The position numbers were made by a program, and so were the translations under genes. DNA of 46,907 bases. Origin: JAKVCB01 sp963578605 (GTDB lineage Bacteria; Planctomycetota; Planctomycetia; Pirellulales; Lacipirellulaceae). Positions 34,685 through 44,090 of this stretch are shown here, one piece after another. The notes under the pieces were generated by a model. It saw only the letters and a list, made by a program, of their open reading frames with translations. It had not been told where the DNA came from and made no database searches. The stretch's first letter is position 1. Each line of letters starts with the position of its first letter. The stretch lies in the NCBI GenBank assembly GCA_963578605.1, contig CAUZEA010000039.1:1-46907 (forward strand), given 5' to 3'.

Positions 34685-34713
34685 TGATTCTGTCGGTTTA
34701 TCCCCCAGGTTTC

Positions 34714-36579
34714 ATGGTCAACCGCAATCTAATCCGAGAATTCGACGTTTCTGAAGAAGACTGGAATGCCGCCGTTGGCACCGCCTTGCCCGACGAGATC
34801 GACTGGGTTTCCGGTGTAAGTGTCGGTGTCAACCAAATTGTCGAAGGCACCATTCTTCGTATCGACAATGAGTTTGTCCTCGTAGATGTCGGCTACAAGA
34901 GCGAAGGCATCATCCCCCGCCATGAATGGGAAGCAGAAGGGAAAGAGCTTCCCGAGGTGGGTGAGCGGGTGCGCGTGCTGGTCGAGGAAGTGGAAGACAC
35001 TGTTGGTCGACAGGACGATCGGGGCATGATCGTCCTGAGCAAGCAGAAGGCAGAGAAAATTGAGAAGTGGATGAGGGTAATGGAAACTGTCGCTGAGGGC
35101 GATCAAGTCTCCGGAACCGTCACACGCAAAATCAAGGGTGGCCTGCTGGTCGACATCGGCGTCAACGTTTTCTTGCCAGCCAGTCAGGTTGATATCCGCC
35201 GACCCCACGATATTGGAGAGTACATCGGTAAAGAAATCGAATGCGTCGTACTCAAGATTGACGAAGCACGACGTAATATCGTTGTCAGCCGTCGCAGCCT
35301 GATCGAGGCAGAACGTTCCAAGAAGAAATCAGAACTGCTCAAAGAGCTCGAAGTCAACCAGTTGCGTAAAGGCGTGGTCAAGAATATCGCTGACTTCGGC
35401 GCATTTGTCGATCTGGGTGGCATCGATGGTTTATTGCATATCACCGACATGAGTTGGGGACGCGTCAACCATCCCTCTGAGATGGTGAAGATCGACGACG
35501 AATTGGAAGTCTTGATCCTTCACATTGACTACGAAAAGGAAAAGATTGCACTAGGGCTCAAGCAGAAGCAGACCAGCCCCTGGGAGCACGTCGGGGAAAA
35601 GTATCCGGTCGAATCTTTCCACAAGGGAACTGTGGTCAATGTGATGAGCTACGGGGCGTTTGTAAAGTTGGAAGATGGAATCGAAGGTTTGGTCCACATC
35701 AGCGAGATGTCGTGGACCAAGCGAATCAGCCATCCGACCGAGTTGGTACAAGTCGATGACGTCATTGACGTTGTCGTGCTAAAGATCGACGAGGAAAAAC
35801 AGGAAATCTCGCTCGGCATGAAGCAAACCCAACAGAACCCCTGGGAAAAGGTCGCCGATCGTTACCCGAAAGGCGAACTTGTCAAAGGCCGGGTGCGAAA
35901 TCTCACCAACTACGGAGCCTTCATCGAACTGGAAGAAGGAATCGATGGCCTGCTGCATGTCAGTGACATGTCATGGACTCGCAAGATCAGCCATCCGAGC
36001 GAAGTGGTTGGGAAGGGGCAGGAAATCGAGTGCAAAGTCTTGACCGTCGATCAAGACCGTCGACGAATTGCCCTGGGACTGAAACAACTCGACGAAGACC
36101 CTTGGGCCAACGATATCCCCAACCGTTACCAGTCGGGGCAACTCGTAACGGGTAAGGTGACCAAGGTCACAAACTTCGGCGTGTTTGTCTGCCTGGAAGA
36201 TGGTCTCGAAGGATTGCTTCACATCTCGGAACTGGCGGACCACAAAGTCGACAATCCAGAAGAAGTTGTCAAGCTTGGCGAAGACATTGAGGTCAAAATC
36301 CTTCGTGTCGATACTGAAGAGCGCAAGATTGGCCTGTCGCGCAAGCGAGTCGAATGGGCCGAAGAAGAAGAAGCTGAAACAAGCGCTGCCGGCACTGGAT
36401 TGGCAGTCGAATTGAAGGGTGGTGTCGGTTCCCAATCGGGCCCCCTTTTCAAACCGGCATCAGCCGAAGCCGAAGAGGTTCCGGCCGAAGATACCGATAA
36501 TGCGGGTGATGTCGCTGTCGAGGATTCTCCCGCTGAAGAGGCCAGCCAGGCTGAAACTCCAGACGAGAACCCAGCCTAA
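34714..36579 (+). CDS. rpsA: 30S ribosomal protein S1
   Basis: An RNA-binding protein that brings mRNA to the 30S subunit. From the ATG at 34714 it has 621 residues; the frame is open 47 codons further up, but that stretch is the leader. Six S1 (OB-fold) domains are visible. The first two are diverged (EGTILRIDNEFVLVDVGYKS; SGTVTRKIKGGLLVDIG) and bind the ribosome in other species. Four are close repeats with GVVKNIADFGAFVDL, GTVVNVMSYGAFVKL, GRVRNLTNYGAFIEL and GKVTKVTNFGVFVCL, each followed by HISEMSW-type sequence. An acidic Ala/Glu-rich tail of about 60 residues ends the protein. Only a weak Shine-Dalgarno (CAGG) precedes the start, as is usual for rpsA. A strong terminator follows. Confidence 0.96.
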   Translation: MVNRNLIREFDVSEEDWNAAVGTALPDEIDWVSGVSVGVNQIVEGTILRIDNEFVLVDVGYKSEGIIPRHEWEAEGKELPEVGERVRVLVEEVEDTVGRQDDRGMIVLSKQKAEKIEKWMRVMETVAEGDQVSGTVTRKIKGGLLVDIGVNVFLPASQVDIRRPHDIGEYIGKEIECVVLKIDEARRNIVVSRRSLIEAERSKKKSELLKELEVNQLRKGVVKNIADFGAFVDLGGIDGLLHITDMSWGRVNHPSEMVKIDDELEVLILHIDYEKEKIALGLKQKQTSPWEHVGEKYPVESFHKGTVVNVMSYGAFVKLEDGIEGLVHISEMSWTKRISHPTELVQVDDVIDVVVLKIDEEKQEISLGMKQTQQNPWEKVADRYPKGELVKGRVRNLTNYGAFIELEEGIDGLLHVSDMSWTRKISHPSEVVGKGQEIECKVLTVDQDRRRIALGLKQLDEDPWANDIPNRYQSGQLVTGKVTKVTNFGVFVCLEDGLEGLLHISELADHKVDNPEEVVKLGEDIEVKILRVDTEERKIGLSRKRVEWAEEEEAETSAAGTGLAVELKGGVGSQSGPLFKPASAEAEEVPAEDTDNAGDVAVEDSPAEEASQAETPDENPA

Positions 36580-36623
36580 CGGCTACAACTGGCATAGCCT
36601 GACCGAAATCTCAGCCCCAATCC

Positions 36624-36662
36624 ACGACGCCACGGGTTACGACCTGTGGCGTCGTTCTTTTT
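36624..36662 (+). terminator. Rho-independent terminator of rpsA
   Basis: ACGACGCCAC (36624-36633) pairs perfectly with GTGGCGTCGT (36646-36655) over a 12-base loop, followed by a T-rich tail (TTCTTTTT). It begins 45 bases after the rpsA stop. This is the clearest terminator in the window. Confidence 0.85.
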
Positions 36663-36844
36663 GGCATGGCCCGAAACGCAGGCGCATTCGTGACACGCTA
36701 TCGAAAACAGTCCGAAATGTAGTTTCCTCCCGCACCCGTCGATGAAAGGAATCGGGGCTGCTAGCAAAGCTGTCCGCAGTTTTCACACTTCTGGTGCCCA
36801 CACCGATTTTGTCGATTCCTTCCTCCCGACCGTAACACCTTTCC

Positions 36845-37714
36845 ATGACCAGCACCACAAAAACCGGACGCCGCTCCAGTTCTTCAGTCCAGTCACCGCT
36901 GGAAACCTACCTGCGCGAGATTAATGAAACGGCCCTGCTCACCGCTCAACAAGAACGAGAACTGGCAATCCGCATTGGCGAAGGCGATACCCGGGCACGG
37001 GACCGCATGGTGCGGGCAAACCTCCGTTTGGTGGTGAACATTGCCCGAGGCTACTCTGGAAAAGGCCTGGGACTTCAAGACCTGATTGAGGAAGGGAATC
37101 TCGGCCTCCTCCGCGCTGTGGAGGGATTCGACCCGGCAATGGGAACCCGGTTTAGCACTTACGCAAGCTATTGGATCAAACAATCGATTAAACGGGCCCT
37201 GATCAACACCGGAAAAACGATCCGGATTCCCGCTTACATGGTGGAACTGTTGAGTAAATGGCGACGAGCTACCGCTCGCTTGACCGAGGAACTGGACCGT
37301 TCACCAACACCCGAAGAAGTTGCCCGCGTATTGGGTCTGCCTAAAAAGAAGCTGCCCATCATCAAGAAAGCAATCAAAATCTACAATGCGACACCGCATA
37401 CAGACCAGACCGAGGCCGGTTGGACGTTGGGCGACATGGTGATGGACGAACGCCAACTGTCACCAGATGAGTCGCTTATCGAAAGCGACAGCCTGCGGCA
37501 CGTAATGGCTCTGCTGAAAACGATGGACGAACGCGAGGCGACCATTTTGCGAATGCGATTCGGACTCGAAGGACACGAGCCGAAGACCCTCAAAGAAATT
37601 GGACAGCAATTAGGTCTCACCCGCGAACGGGTCCGGCAGATCGAGACCGAAGCCCTTCGCAAGATGGCCGAAAGTATGGAAGATCCACGTGAGAAAAAAC
37701 TGTCGTTCGGGTAA
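36845..37714 (+). CDS. Primary-type RNA polymerase sigma factor (SigA/RpoD group)
   Basis: A 289-residue sigma-70 protein without region 1.1. In order: region 1.2 (SPLETYLREINETALLTAQQ), region 2 (RANLRLVVNIARGY, LQDLIEEGNLGLLRAVEGFD, FSTYASYWIKQSIKRAL; the core-binding and -10 contacts), region 3 (TIRIPAYMVELLSKWRRA, EELDRSPTPEEVARVLGLP), and region 4 (ATILRMRFGLEG, LKEIGQQLGLTRERVRQIET) for the -35. The short length fits a group 2 sigma (RpoS-like size) as well as a compact SigA; a separate long rpoD may exist elsewhere. The gene follows the rpsA terminator by about 180 bases and must have its own promoter. No clear ribosome-binding site precedes the ATG. Confidence 0.93.
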   Translation: MTSTTKTGRRSSSSVQSPLETYLREINETALLTAQQERELAIRIGEGDTRARDRMVRANLRLVVNIARGYSGKGLGLQDLIEEGNLGLLRAVEGFDPAMGTRFSTYASYWIKQSIKRALINTGKTIRIPAYMVELLSKWRRATARLTEELDRSPTPEEVARVLGLPKKKLPIIKKAIKIYNATPHTDQTEAGWTLGDMVMDERQLSPDESLIESDSLRHVMALLKTMDEREATILRMRFGLEGHEPKTLKEIGQQLGLTRERVRQIETEALRKMAESMEDPREKKLSFG

Positions 37715-37851
37715 TGTCAATCATGCCGGCACGATCCTGCCCACACCCGATTCATCTCGTTGGCGTTTTCTTGAAATCCACACACCGTCGAACGTGCTAT
37801 GGAAGTACAGAGGGTTAGCAACCGGCTTGCCCTTACTACGGCAAGCTCAGC

Positions 37852-38294
37852 ATGAATCGGCTCGTCTTCTCATTAATGATGGCCACCGCCCTGGCGGCTG
37901 TGGCTTTCCTGCCTGCTTGCGGTCAAGGCAAACCTGATTCGCCCTGGTGGTTCAGCGCAAATCTCGTCTCCGGACCAAACGCTTTCATCACCCCCGGTTC
38001 TATCCCCAGACGAGCGGGTATTCGTTTCAAAGGCCCTATCCGTACCATCTCGACTACTACAAGGTGTGACACTGAGAAAGCTACGCTCCTTATTTTGAAA
38101 ACCTGTATGGCCGTGGCTGGTTCAATGGACGGCAGCATTCCGCAACAGTTTCAAAAACTGGAGGCTTCAACCTGTTTCGAGTACCCAGCCCAGACAATTC
38201 CGATCAGTCGGCAGCGGTATCGGGTACGGATAACGTCAGATTTTTGGGAAAACCAGGGGTAAATTCGCCGGTAAGTCAACACGCAAGCCGGTGA
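37852..38294 (+). pseudogene. Decayed small lipoprotein gene
   Basis: The ATG at 37852 starts a lipoprotein signal (LMMATALAAVAFLPAC, lipobox LPAC) with mature start CGQGKPDSPWWFS. At a C5 run (37991-37995) the sensible protein sequence moves to another frame, RFYPQTSGYSFQRPYPYHLD, which fits one lost C. That frame meets TGA-CAC-TGA right after YYKV and then continues as ESYAPYFENLYGRGWFNGRQ to a stop at 38292-38294. I recall planctomycete proteins with PYHLDYY(K/R)MRYGGSYAPYFGNLYGP-like ends. Reading TGA as mutated CGA and GGA restores that pattern. So one indel and two nonsense changes separate it from an intact gene. In the unshifted frame the product would end at 38262. Confidence 0.5.
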
Positions 38295-38383
38295 GAATTC
38301 GCTCGCAAAGGTCCAACCGAAGGTTACTTTTTCCGCAATTTTTCCGGCTTCCGTAAGAATGAGGATCAAAACCAGCAAATAGT

Positions 38384-41300
38384 TTACCGGGTGAACCCGA
38401 CGTTAAAGCTGAAAACCTGAAGATCGTCGTACTCAGCGCGTTTTACACCCCAAGCAAAGTCAAGCGCGATTGGTGCTGGCCCCATCGCAGGCACGGTCAT
38501 CCGCAATCCGAATCCGGGAGCGACCCGCACGCTGTTCATATCCAACTTTACGGAACTTTCCACTGTTCCAAAGTCGACAAACACAACACCGTGAATCATG
38601 TCGTCGGCGGTGAGTGGAAAGAGATACTCTAGTGAATTGATCCACATGAATTGTCCACCGACTTCGACAAACGAGCCGCCGCCAATGGGATAAACGGGTG
38701 ACGCTCCCCGAAAATCAAAACCACGGAGGGTTGAGAAACCACCGGCGAAAAAGTTATCGTAAATTGGGGTATCACGACCGCTAAATCCGACCCGCGACCT
38801 GCCGCTCAAAACGTGACGTCCCGAATGATCGGGACGCTCGTGAAGCAAACCGTATTCGCGGATGTCAATAATTGCTCGGGCGTACGTGTAGTCGCCGAGG
38901 ACCTGTTCGAGATTCACATCAAACAAGTGCCCTTGGGTGGGAAAGAAGGCGCTGTCACGTGTGTCATTGGCAAACCCAACTCGAAAACCGTGGAGCGTAT
39001 TATCACCCATGACGTCTTCCAACGAGGGTACCAATGGAGCGTTAGGAGCATCGTAAATTTTGATCAGTTCACCACGATATCCAAGTGTTGCCGACAGGTC
39101 GTATTCAACCCACTGGTACCCGAGTGACGCACGCCCCCCCAAACGTTCTTCGTCCCAATCCCGAAAACGACGTTCGAAGTAGGATCCACTGAGTCCAAAG
39201 CTGATGGGGGAATCAAACAGATAGGGCTCGCTAAAACTGGCCAGGTAGCGTTGAACTATAGTACCGGGTGCCGCTTCGAGTCGGAACCGCTGGCCAGCAC
39301 CCCTCCAGGCACGACCGGTTGCGAAGTCATTAAGGCTCCTGGGCGGGCGACGCCAGTCAAAGTTGCGTTCGTCAAGAGAAATATTACCAATCACACCAGC
39401 ATCTGAATTGATACCAGCACCAATCTGAAACCGGCCCGTCGGTGCCTCAGCGACGTCGATAACGACATCCACGTTTGGTTCCGAATAGGGGTTCAAGCCA
39501 GTGAATGGAACGCCGGGGTAATAACCCGGCTGAGCCGGTAATGGAGTGATTGGAGGTTCGTAATTGGAACTAGGTGCGACTGATGGTGCCACGGCACTTC
39601 CCACCGGTGCGGGGAGCGGTTGGACATACTGTACCGGCTGTACTTGTCCCACCGCTGCGTACTGAGGTGGTGGGACCTGCCCATAGGCATTGGAACCACT
39701 TTGCCGTGCTGAAAGGTAAGCTGGCGCGACCACTTGTTGAGATGGCTGGATCTGTCCGACATGGTAACCAACAGGTGCTGACTGAGGGCCAGTGGCACCG
39801 GGTAATTGACCACCGTAGGTTGGCGCAACAGACTGGCCTGGCTGAAAAGGACTTTGGGTACGCACCACGATGGCGTCATAGGTGCCCCGCCCTGCACTTG
39901 GCGGCTCACCTTCGGACTGCACATTTTCCAAGGGTGGCCGCATTGCAACATGTCGAACAGCGGTTGCCGACAGCGGTTGGTGGTTCGGCGAGTGAATCGT
40001 GTTTCCCGCTTCTGGTTCACCTTGGGAGGATGGCACTGATTTGGGGGATTGACTGAAGTCCAAATAAACGTTAACGACCTCAGCCTGGGAGAGTAGAGGC
40101 AGGCGTCGAACTTCGTAGGTTCGCTTTTCAGAGTCTGAATTGGGGAGGGCCTCGGGGACAGCCAGATCGGGACTTTGCCCACGCATTCCGGCAGCGGGAC
40201 CATTTCGCCGGTCACCGGTGAATTCGATAGACTCCAGCTCAGGAATTCGAAAGGTGATTTTGGGTGCAACCCCTTGAACGGGATCTGTCAAGAACAAGCC
40301 GCTCGCCTGAAGACGACGTTCACTAGCCCGCACTTCACGGATATCCAGAATCTCACCCGGCTTGAGGGAAAGTCGATTCAGGGCAGTCTGGATCCGGGAA
40401 TGGGTATGTTCACCGTTGATGTTGACAAGAATTCGACCCACCCGCCAACGCTTCCCTTCTTCGATGTGGTAGACGAGGTCAAGTTGCCCCGGTTCTTCGA
40501 GCAGGACTTGTTCGGCACGGATGTCGGCAAAAACGTAACCCTGGCTGCCATAAAGTTCCTTCAACCATTCGATATCGTTGTTCATATTTGCCCGTTCGAA
40601 CGGCTTGCCAGCGGGCATGCGAAGTCCCATTTCCAGGGAATTATTACTGAGTAGTTGATTACCCATAAAGGAAACGTTCCGCACCTCGTACCGCGGGCCC
40701 TCATCGACGACGAAGGTGAGATTTGCCCAGGTTCCCTGGTCGTTGAACTCGATCTTTCGGCCAACCTTGGCCTGATAGAATCCAAATGACCGATAGAAGT
40801 CGGTGAGTGCCTGCGTGTCGGCTTCGATTTGTTCGCGATCGACAAAACCTTTGAACAGGAGCATCATCGGGGGTTTTGACTGGATTCGTGTCTTGAGTCG
40901 ACGTGCACTCACAAAGTTGGCACCGACAAAATCTACGTCCCAAATTCTCTGCGAAACGCCTTCGTTGATAATGTAGACCACCCCTTGGTCGGTTGCCTTG
41001 TTGCCCTCAAGAACGGAAATCTGCGTCTTGTTAAATCCGTTCTTCTTGTAAAGTGCGGTGATTTTTCGGCGCCCATCTTCGACAGCAAACGGATCCACCG
41101 CACCCCCCACCGTAAGGTCAATTTCTTTGGTAAGGGTTTTGTCGCGAATCCGCTGATTGCCTAGAAATTCGACATAACGGATCGTCGGCCGCTCCACGAC
41201 TTGAAAAATTACAATGCGACCTACGGGCGTTTTTTCGTACAGTGGCTTCACATCCACAAACCAACTCAAAGAAGCCAACTTGCGGACGTCCCGCTGCACG

Positions 41301-41584
41301 ATCTTGGGATCGAAGGGACGGCCACGACGAGTTTGTATCTGATTAACGATTTGCGACGTCGGAATTGTCTTGTTCCCGACAATCCGCAACTCCACCACAT
41401 CCTCACCTGTCGCGGCCAGCGAAAGCCCCATCAATTCGGATTTCTTGCGGTTTCGACCACCCGGGAAGGTTGGATTCGCGCCGGAGTTCGGTCCCATCTG
41501 GGCACCACATTCTGCGGCAAGGGCACACACAAAGAGTATTCCAAACCCAATCCGAACCCGTGTTGGTCGACAACAGAGAAGCAT
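38384..41584 (-). CDS. bamA: Outer-membrane assembly factor BamA (Omp85 family) with long insert
   Basis: Inserts beta-barrel proteins into the outer membrane. From the ATG at 41584 the product has 1066 residues with signal sequence VRIGFGILFVCALAAECGAQ. A TTG at 41677 with GAGG upstream would add 31 residues. Counting from 41677, five POTRA domains lie at about 92-160, 165-240, 243-327, 330-405 and 407-478. They are followed by about 245 residues of Pro/Gln/Ser-rich low-complexity sequence (490-735), unusual for BamA. The 16-strand barrel (about 740-1097) then starts with TGRFQIGAGINSDAGVIGNI and ends with the aromatic pattern FSFNVGFTR. Its presence confirms a diderm cell. The gene is transcribed alone, towards the decayed lipoprotein gene. 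Confidence 0.92.
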   Translation of the reverse strand: MLLCCRPTRVRIGFGILFVCALAAECGAQMGPNSGANPTFPGGRNRKKSELMGLSLAATGEDVVELRIVGNKTIPTSQIVNQIQTRRGRPFDPKIVQRDVRKLASLSWFVDVKPLYEKTPVGRIVIFQVVERPTIRYVEFLGNQRIRDKTLTKEIDLTVGGAVDPFAVEDGRRKITALYKKNGFNKTQISVLEGNKATDQGVVYIINEGVSQRIWDVDFVGANFVSARRLKTRIQSKPPMMLLFKGFVDREQIEADTQALTDFYRSFGFYQAKVGRKIEFNDQGTWANLTFVVDEGPRYEVRNVSFMGNQLLSNNSLEMGLRMPAGKPFERANMNNDIEWLKELYGSQGYVFADIRAEQVLLEEPGQLDLVYHIEEGKRWRVGRILVNINGEHTHSRIQTALNRLSLKPGEILDIREVRASERRLQASGLFLTDPVQGVAPKITFRIPELESIEFTGDRRNGPAAGMRGQSPDLAVPEALPNSDSEKRTYEVRRLPLLSQAEVVNVYLDFSQSPKSVPSSQGEPEAGNTIHSPNHQPLSATAVRHVAMRPPLENVQSEGEPPSAGRGTYDAIVVRTQSPFQPGQSVAPTYGGQLPGATGPQSAPVGYHVGQIQPSQQVVAPAYLSARQSGSNAYGQVPPPQYAAVGQVQPVQYVQPLPAPVGSAVAPSVAPSSNYEPPITPLPAQPGYYPGVPFTGLNPYSEPNVDVVIDVAEAPTGRFQIGAGINSDAGVIGNISLDERNFDWRRPPRSLNDFATGRAWRGAGQRFRLEAAPGTIVQRYLASFSEPYLFDSPISFGLSGSYFERRFRDWDEERLGGRASLGYQWVEYDLSATLGYRGELIKIYDAPNAPLVPSLEDVMGDNTLHGFRVGFANDTRDSAFFPTQGHLFDVNLEQVLGDYTYARAIIDIREYGLLHERPDHSGRHVLSGRSRVGFSGRDTPIYDNFFAGGFSTLRGFDFRGASPVYPIGGGSFVEVGGQFMWINSLEYLFPLTADDMIHGVVFVDFGTVESSVKLDMNSVRVAPGFGLRMTVPAMGPAPIALDFAWGVKRAEYDDLQVFSFNVGFTR

Positions 41585-41970
41585 TGGTCGCTTCACTCGC
41601 GAAGGAATGACACTGGATGAGAAACTGCGGATAAGTACCGGCTTGGAACGGTCCGCCCCACAAAACAAGTCGCGCAAACATCCTCAACGCAACAGGTGGT
41701 CTCACGACAAGACCACGAAGAAATACAGAAAAACACTGCCAGCGGCAAGGTGAATTCGGTGTGAACCTATCGAGAAATCAGCTGGCGCGAACGGCGAATT
41801 CACAATTCCGCTCAACCGCTGGACCGAGAGGTCTGCTAGCAGGCAGATGTTCACTTTCTGGCAACTAGCAAGCTGGCAACTTCCGTGGGCAAATGCTCCA
41901 CCTGCCAGTGGCGGGGAGGATCCGTTTGATGACCTGATGCCGAGCTTTAAGAATTCAACAGGTTAATGGA
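41585..41970. other. Region between dnaB and bamA
   Basis: About 390 bases that must hold the bamA promoter and possibly the end of the dnaB transcript. I see no gene and no convincing terminator. The section to 41677 may be coding if bamA starts at the upstream TTG. Confidence 0.35.
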
Positions 41971-43401
41971 CTAGAAACTTTTCCCCCCGCCATAACCATC
42001 ATCGAACTCTTCGTAAGGCTGTGGCGCGGCGTTACTGAATCGTGTAAAGTCATGGAGCCAGGTGAGCTTCACATCGCCGGTTGGGCCATTACGCTGCTTT
42101 TTGATGAGCAGGTCGGCCTCGCCTTTCACCCGTTCCCGCTCGTCATCGTTGGTCATGTAATACTCTTCGCGATGGATAAACATCACCACATCGGCATCCT
42201 GTTCAATGGCTCCGGACTCTCTTAAATGGCTCAGCTGGGGCCGATTGTCACGGGTGGCTTCGACCTGTCGATTCAGCTGTGCGAGGCACAACACGGGAAC
42301 GTTCAATTCACGAGCAAGTCCTTTAAGTCGGCGTGCGATCTTGGCAACTTGTTCTTGGCGGGGATCTCGCGCATTGTCAGGTTCGATCAGCTGAAGGTAA
42401 TCGACGACGACCAGAGCCAACCCGTCCCGACGCTGAAGTCGTCTGGCAGCGGCAGCAATCTCGGTCATTCTTCGGCTGGGAGAATCATCGACAAACAGTG
42501 GGGCACTACTCACTTCGGCAGCTGTCTGAACTAACTTGCGGCTCTCTTCAGCAGTAATCTGACCGTTGCGCAGCCGACGACTGTTTACTTTTGCCCGCGA
42601 GCATAACAGACGATCCCCGAGTTCGAGGGCTGACATTTCCAAACTTATGAACAAGACCGGCTTCGCCAGCTCAATTGTCATATGTTCGACCATATTCATC
42701 GCCAGCGCCGTTTTCCCCATACTGGGACGCGAAGCCAGAACCACCAGTTCGCTGTTGTGCAGCCCACCGGTCAGGTCGTCAAAGTCATCGAAACCTGACT
42801 CCAGGCCACCAAACGCATGTTCATGCTTCATACGAGCATCAATACGAGCCAGCGATTCCTGCAACACATCGCGAATGGAGCTGACACAATCTGATCCCTT
42901 GGCATCGAGAATACCGAACACACGCTCTTCAGCGCGACTCAGCATTTCCCGGCCGTCCACACTCGGTTCATACGCATCTTTGAGAATATCGGTGCTGACA
43001 TGAATCAACGATCGCAACAGCGATTTTTCATGCACAATTCGGGCATAATACTCAGCGTGTGCGGCAGTCGAGACTTCGCGACCTACTTCCAGCAGGTAAG
43101 AACTCCCGCCGACTGTCTCGAATTCACCCGAATCGCGGAGGCGTTCGGCAAGTAAAAGCGGATCGATCCGGCCGCCATCTTCATGCAACGCTTGCATGTG
43201 ACGGAAGATACGTTGGTGGGCGTCGTCGTAGAAATCTTCAGCCCGGATGATCAGAGCGACTTCATCGCAGGCCTCGGGCAACAACAACAGGCTCCCCAAG
43301 ACGGCCCGTTCCGCCTCGCGGCTAGAGGGCATATAACGATCGAGATGCTCATCAACATCCGCGAGAGCATCCATGCGTGGTTTTTGATCCACCGAGGCCA
43401 C
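41971..43401 (-). CDS. dnaB: Replicative DNA helicase DnaB
   Basis: The hexameric ATP-driven helicase at the replication fork. The 476-residue product starts at GTG 43401 with AAGGA about ten bases upstream. The N-terminal DnaB domain (SREAERAVLGSLLLLPEACD, about 27-46) is followed by the RecA-like core. Walker A is ASRPSMGKTALAMNM near 238, Walker B is LALVVVDYLQLI near 345, and the DnaB signature LKGLARELNVPVLCLAQLNR and SGAIEQDADVVMFIHREEYY are plain. The Gly-rich tail (DDGYGGGKSF) is short. No intein is present, although dnaB is a common intein site. It is the last gene of the rplY-pth-rpsF-ssb-rplI-dnaB series. Confidence 0.97.
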   Translation of the reverse strand: MASVDQKPRMDALADVDEHLDRYMPSSREAERAVLGSLLLLPEACDEVALIIRAEDFYDDAHQRIFRHMQALHEDGGRIDPLLLAERLRDSGEFETVGGSSYLLEVGREVSTAAHAEYYARIVHEKSLLRSLIHVSTDILKDAYEPSVDGREMLSRAEERVFGILDAKGSDCVSSIRDVLQESLARIDARMKHEHAFGGLESGFDDFDDLTGGLHNSELVVLASRPSMGKTALAMNMVEHMTIELAKPVLFISLEMSALELGDRLLCSRAKVNSRRLRNGQITAEESRKLVQTAAEVSSAPLFVDDSPSRRMTEIAAAARRLQRRDGLALVVVDYLQLIEPDNARDPRQEQVAKIARRLKGLARELNVPVLCLAQLNRQVEATRDNRPQLSHLRESGAIEQDADVVMFIHREEYYMTNDDERERVKGEADLLIKKQRNGPTGDVKLTWLHDFTRFSNAAPQPYEEFDDGYGGGKSF

Positions 43402-43524
43402 AGGCTACCGATCCTTCTTTGGTTTTCGCTCCGTCTATCCAGAGACTTCTGCCCGTACATGTGCGGTACGGGCGAAGCCAATATTCCCATCCGGCGGCCA
43501 ATCGATTGGCCAGCGGGACACTCT

Positions 43525-43572
43525 TATTCCACTTCCACCGCCGGCACCTATTCCACTTCCACCGCCGGCACC
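43525..43572 (-). repeat. 24-bp tandem duplication including the rplI stop codon
   Basis: Two exact 24-base copies (43525-43548 and 43549-43572) cover the last codons of rplI. On the coding strand VPAVEVE-TAG is followed in frame by VPAVEVE-TAA. The first stop is at 43548-43550 and the second at 43524-43526. Confidence 0.85.
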
Positions 43573-44090
43573 ACCCAAACCTTAAGCTGGCCTTCGACTT
43601 CGCTTGAGAGGCGGAATTTGATCGTGTAGAGTCCTAACTCTTTCAGCGGTCCTTCAAGCTTGATTTGCTCTGGTGAGAGATTGATCTCAATTTTCTTGAG
43701 TGCCGAGACAATTTCCGCGGCACCCACACTTCCGTAGAGGTGCCCATCTTCGGTTGCATTGGCCTCAACGGTAACACTCTGCTTGGCGATATCGGCGGCG
43801 AATTTGTGGAGTTCCACCTGCTTCGCCTTTTCGATCTCAATAAGCTTGCTACGGTGTTTTTCAACCATCCGTTTATGATGGTCGGTAGCAACGGTCGCCA
43901 GACCTTGAGGAATCAAGTAGTTGTGGGCGTAACCTGGTTTGACTTCAACCACGTCACCTTGGGCACCCAGATGCTCTACCGAGTGAATCAAAAGCAGCTC
44001 AACGCCACCATGGGGTCCTTTGGGGAGTCGTTTGAAGCGAGGCTTCTTGACACGATTCGAGACAGTTGGTTTTTTTGTCTTCGTTGCCAT
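43548..44090 (-). CDS. rplI: 50S ribosomal protein L9
   Basis: A 180-residue protein binding 23S rRNA at the base of the L1 stalk. The family core starts near residue 30 (VELLLIHSVEHLGAQGDVVE) with the L9 signature GYAHNYLIPQGLATVAT. The connecting helix has many charged residues (HKRMVEKHRSKLIEIEKAKQ), and the C-terminal domain is also present (VTVEANATEDGHLYGSVGAA). A basic N-terminal extension of about 28 residues (KTKKPTVSNRVKKPRFKRL) precedes the usual start. The gene ends inside a tandem duplication. Its position between ssb and dnaB is conserved in many bacteria. Confidence 0.96.
   Translation of the reverse strand: MATKTKKPTVSNRVKKPRFKRLPKGPHGGVELLLIHSVEHLGAQGDVVEVKPGYAHNYLIPQGLATVATDHHKRMVEKHRSKLIEIEKAKQVELHKFAADIAKQSVTVEANATEDGHLYGSVGAAEIVSALKKIEINLSPEQIKLEGPLKELGLYTIKFRLSSEVEGQLKVWVVPAVEVE

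Noticed and set aside
38285..38350. AAGCCGG/CCGGCTT stem between the decayed lipoprotein gene and bamA
   Set aside because: A 52-base loop and no U tract after either arm make a terminator doubtful.
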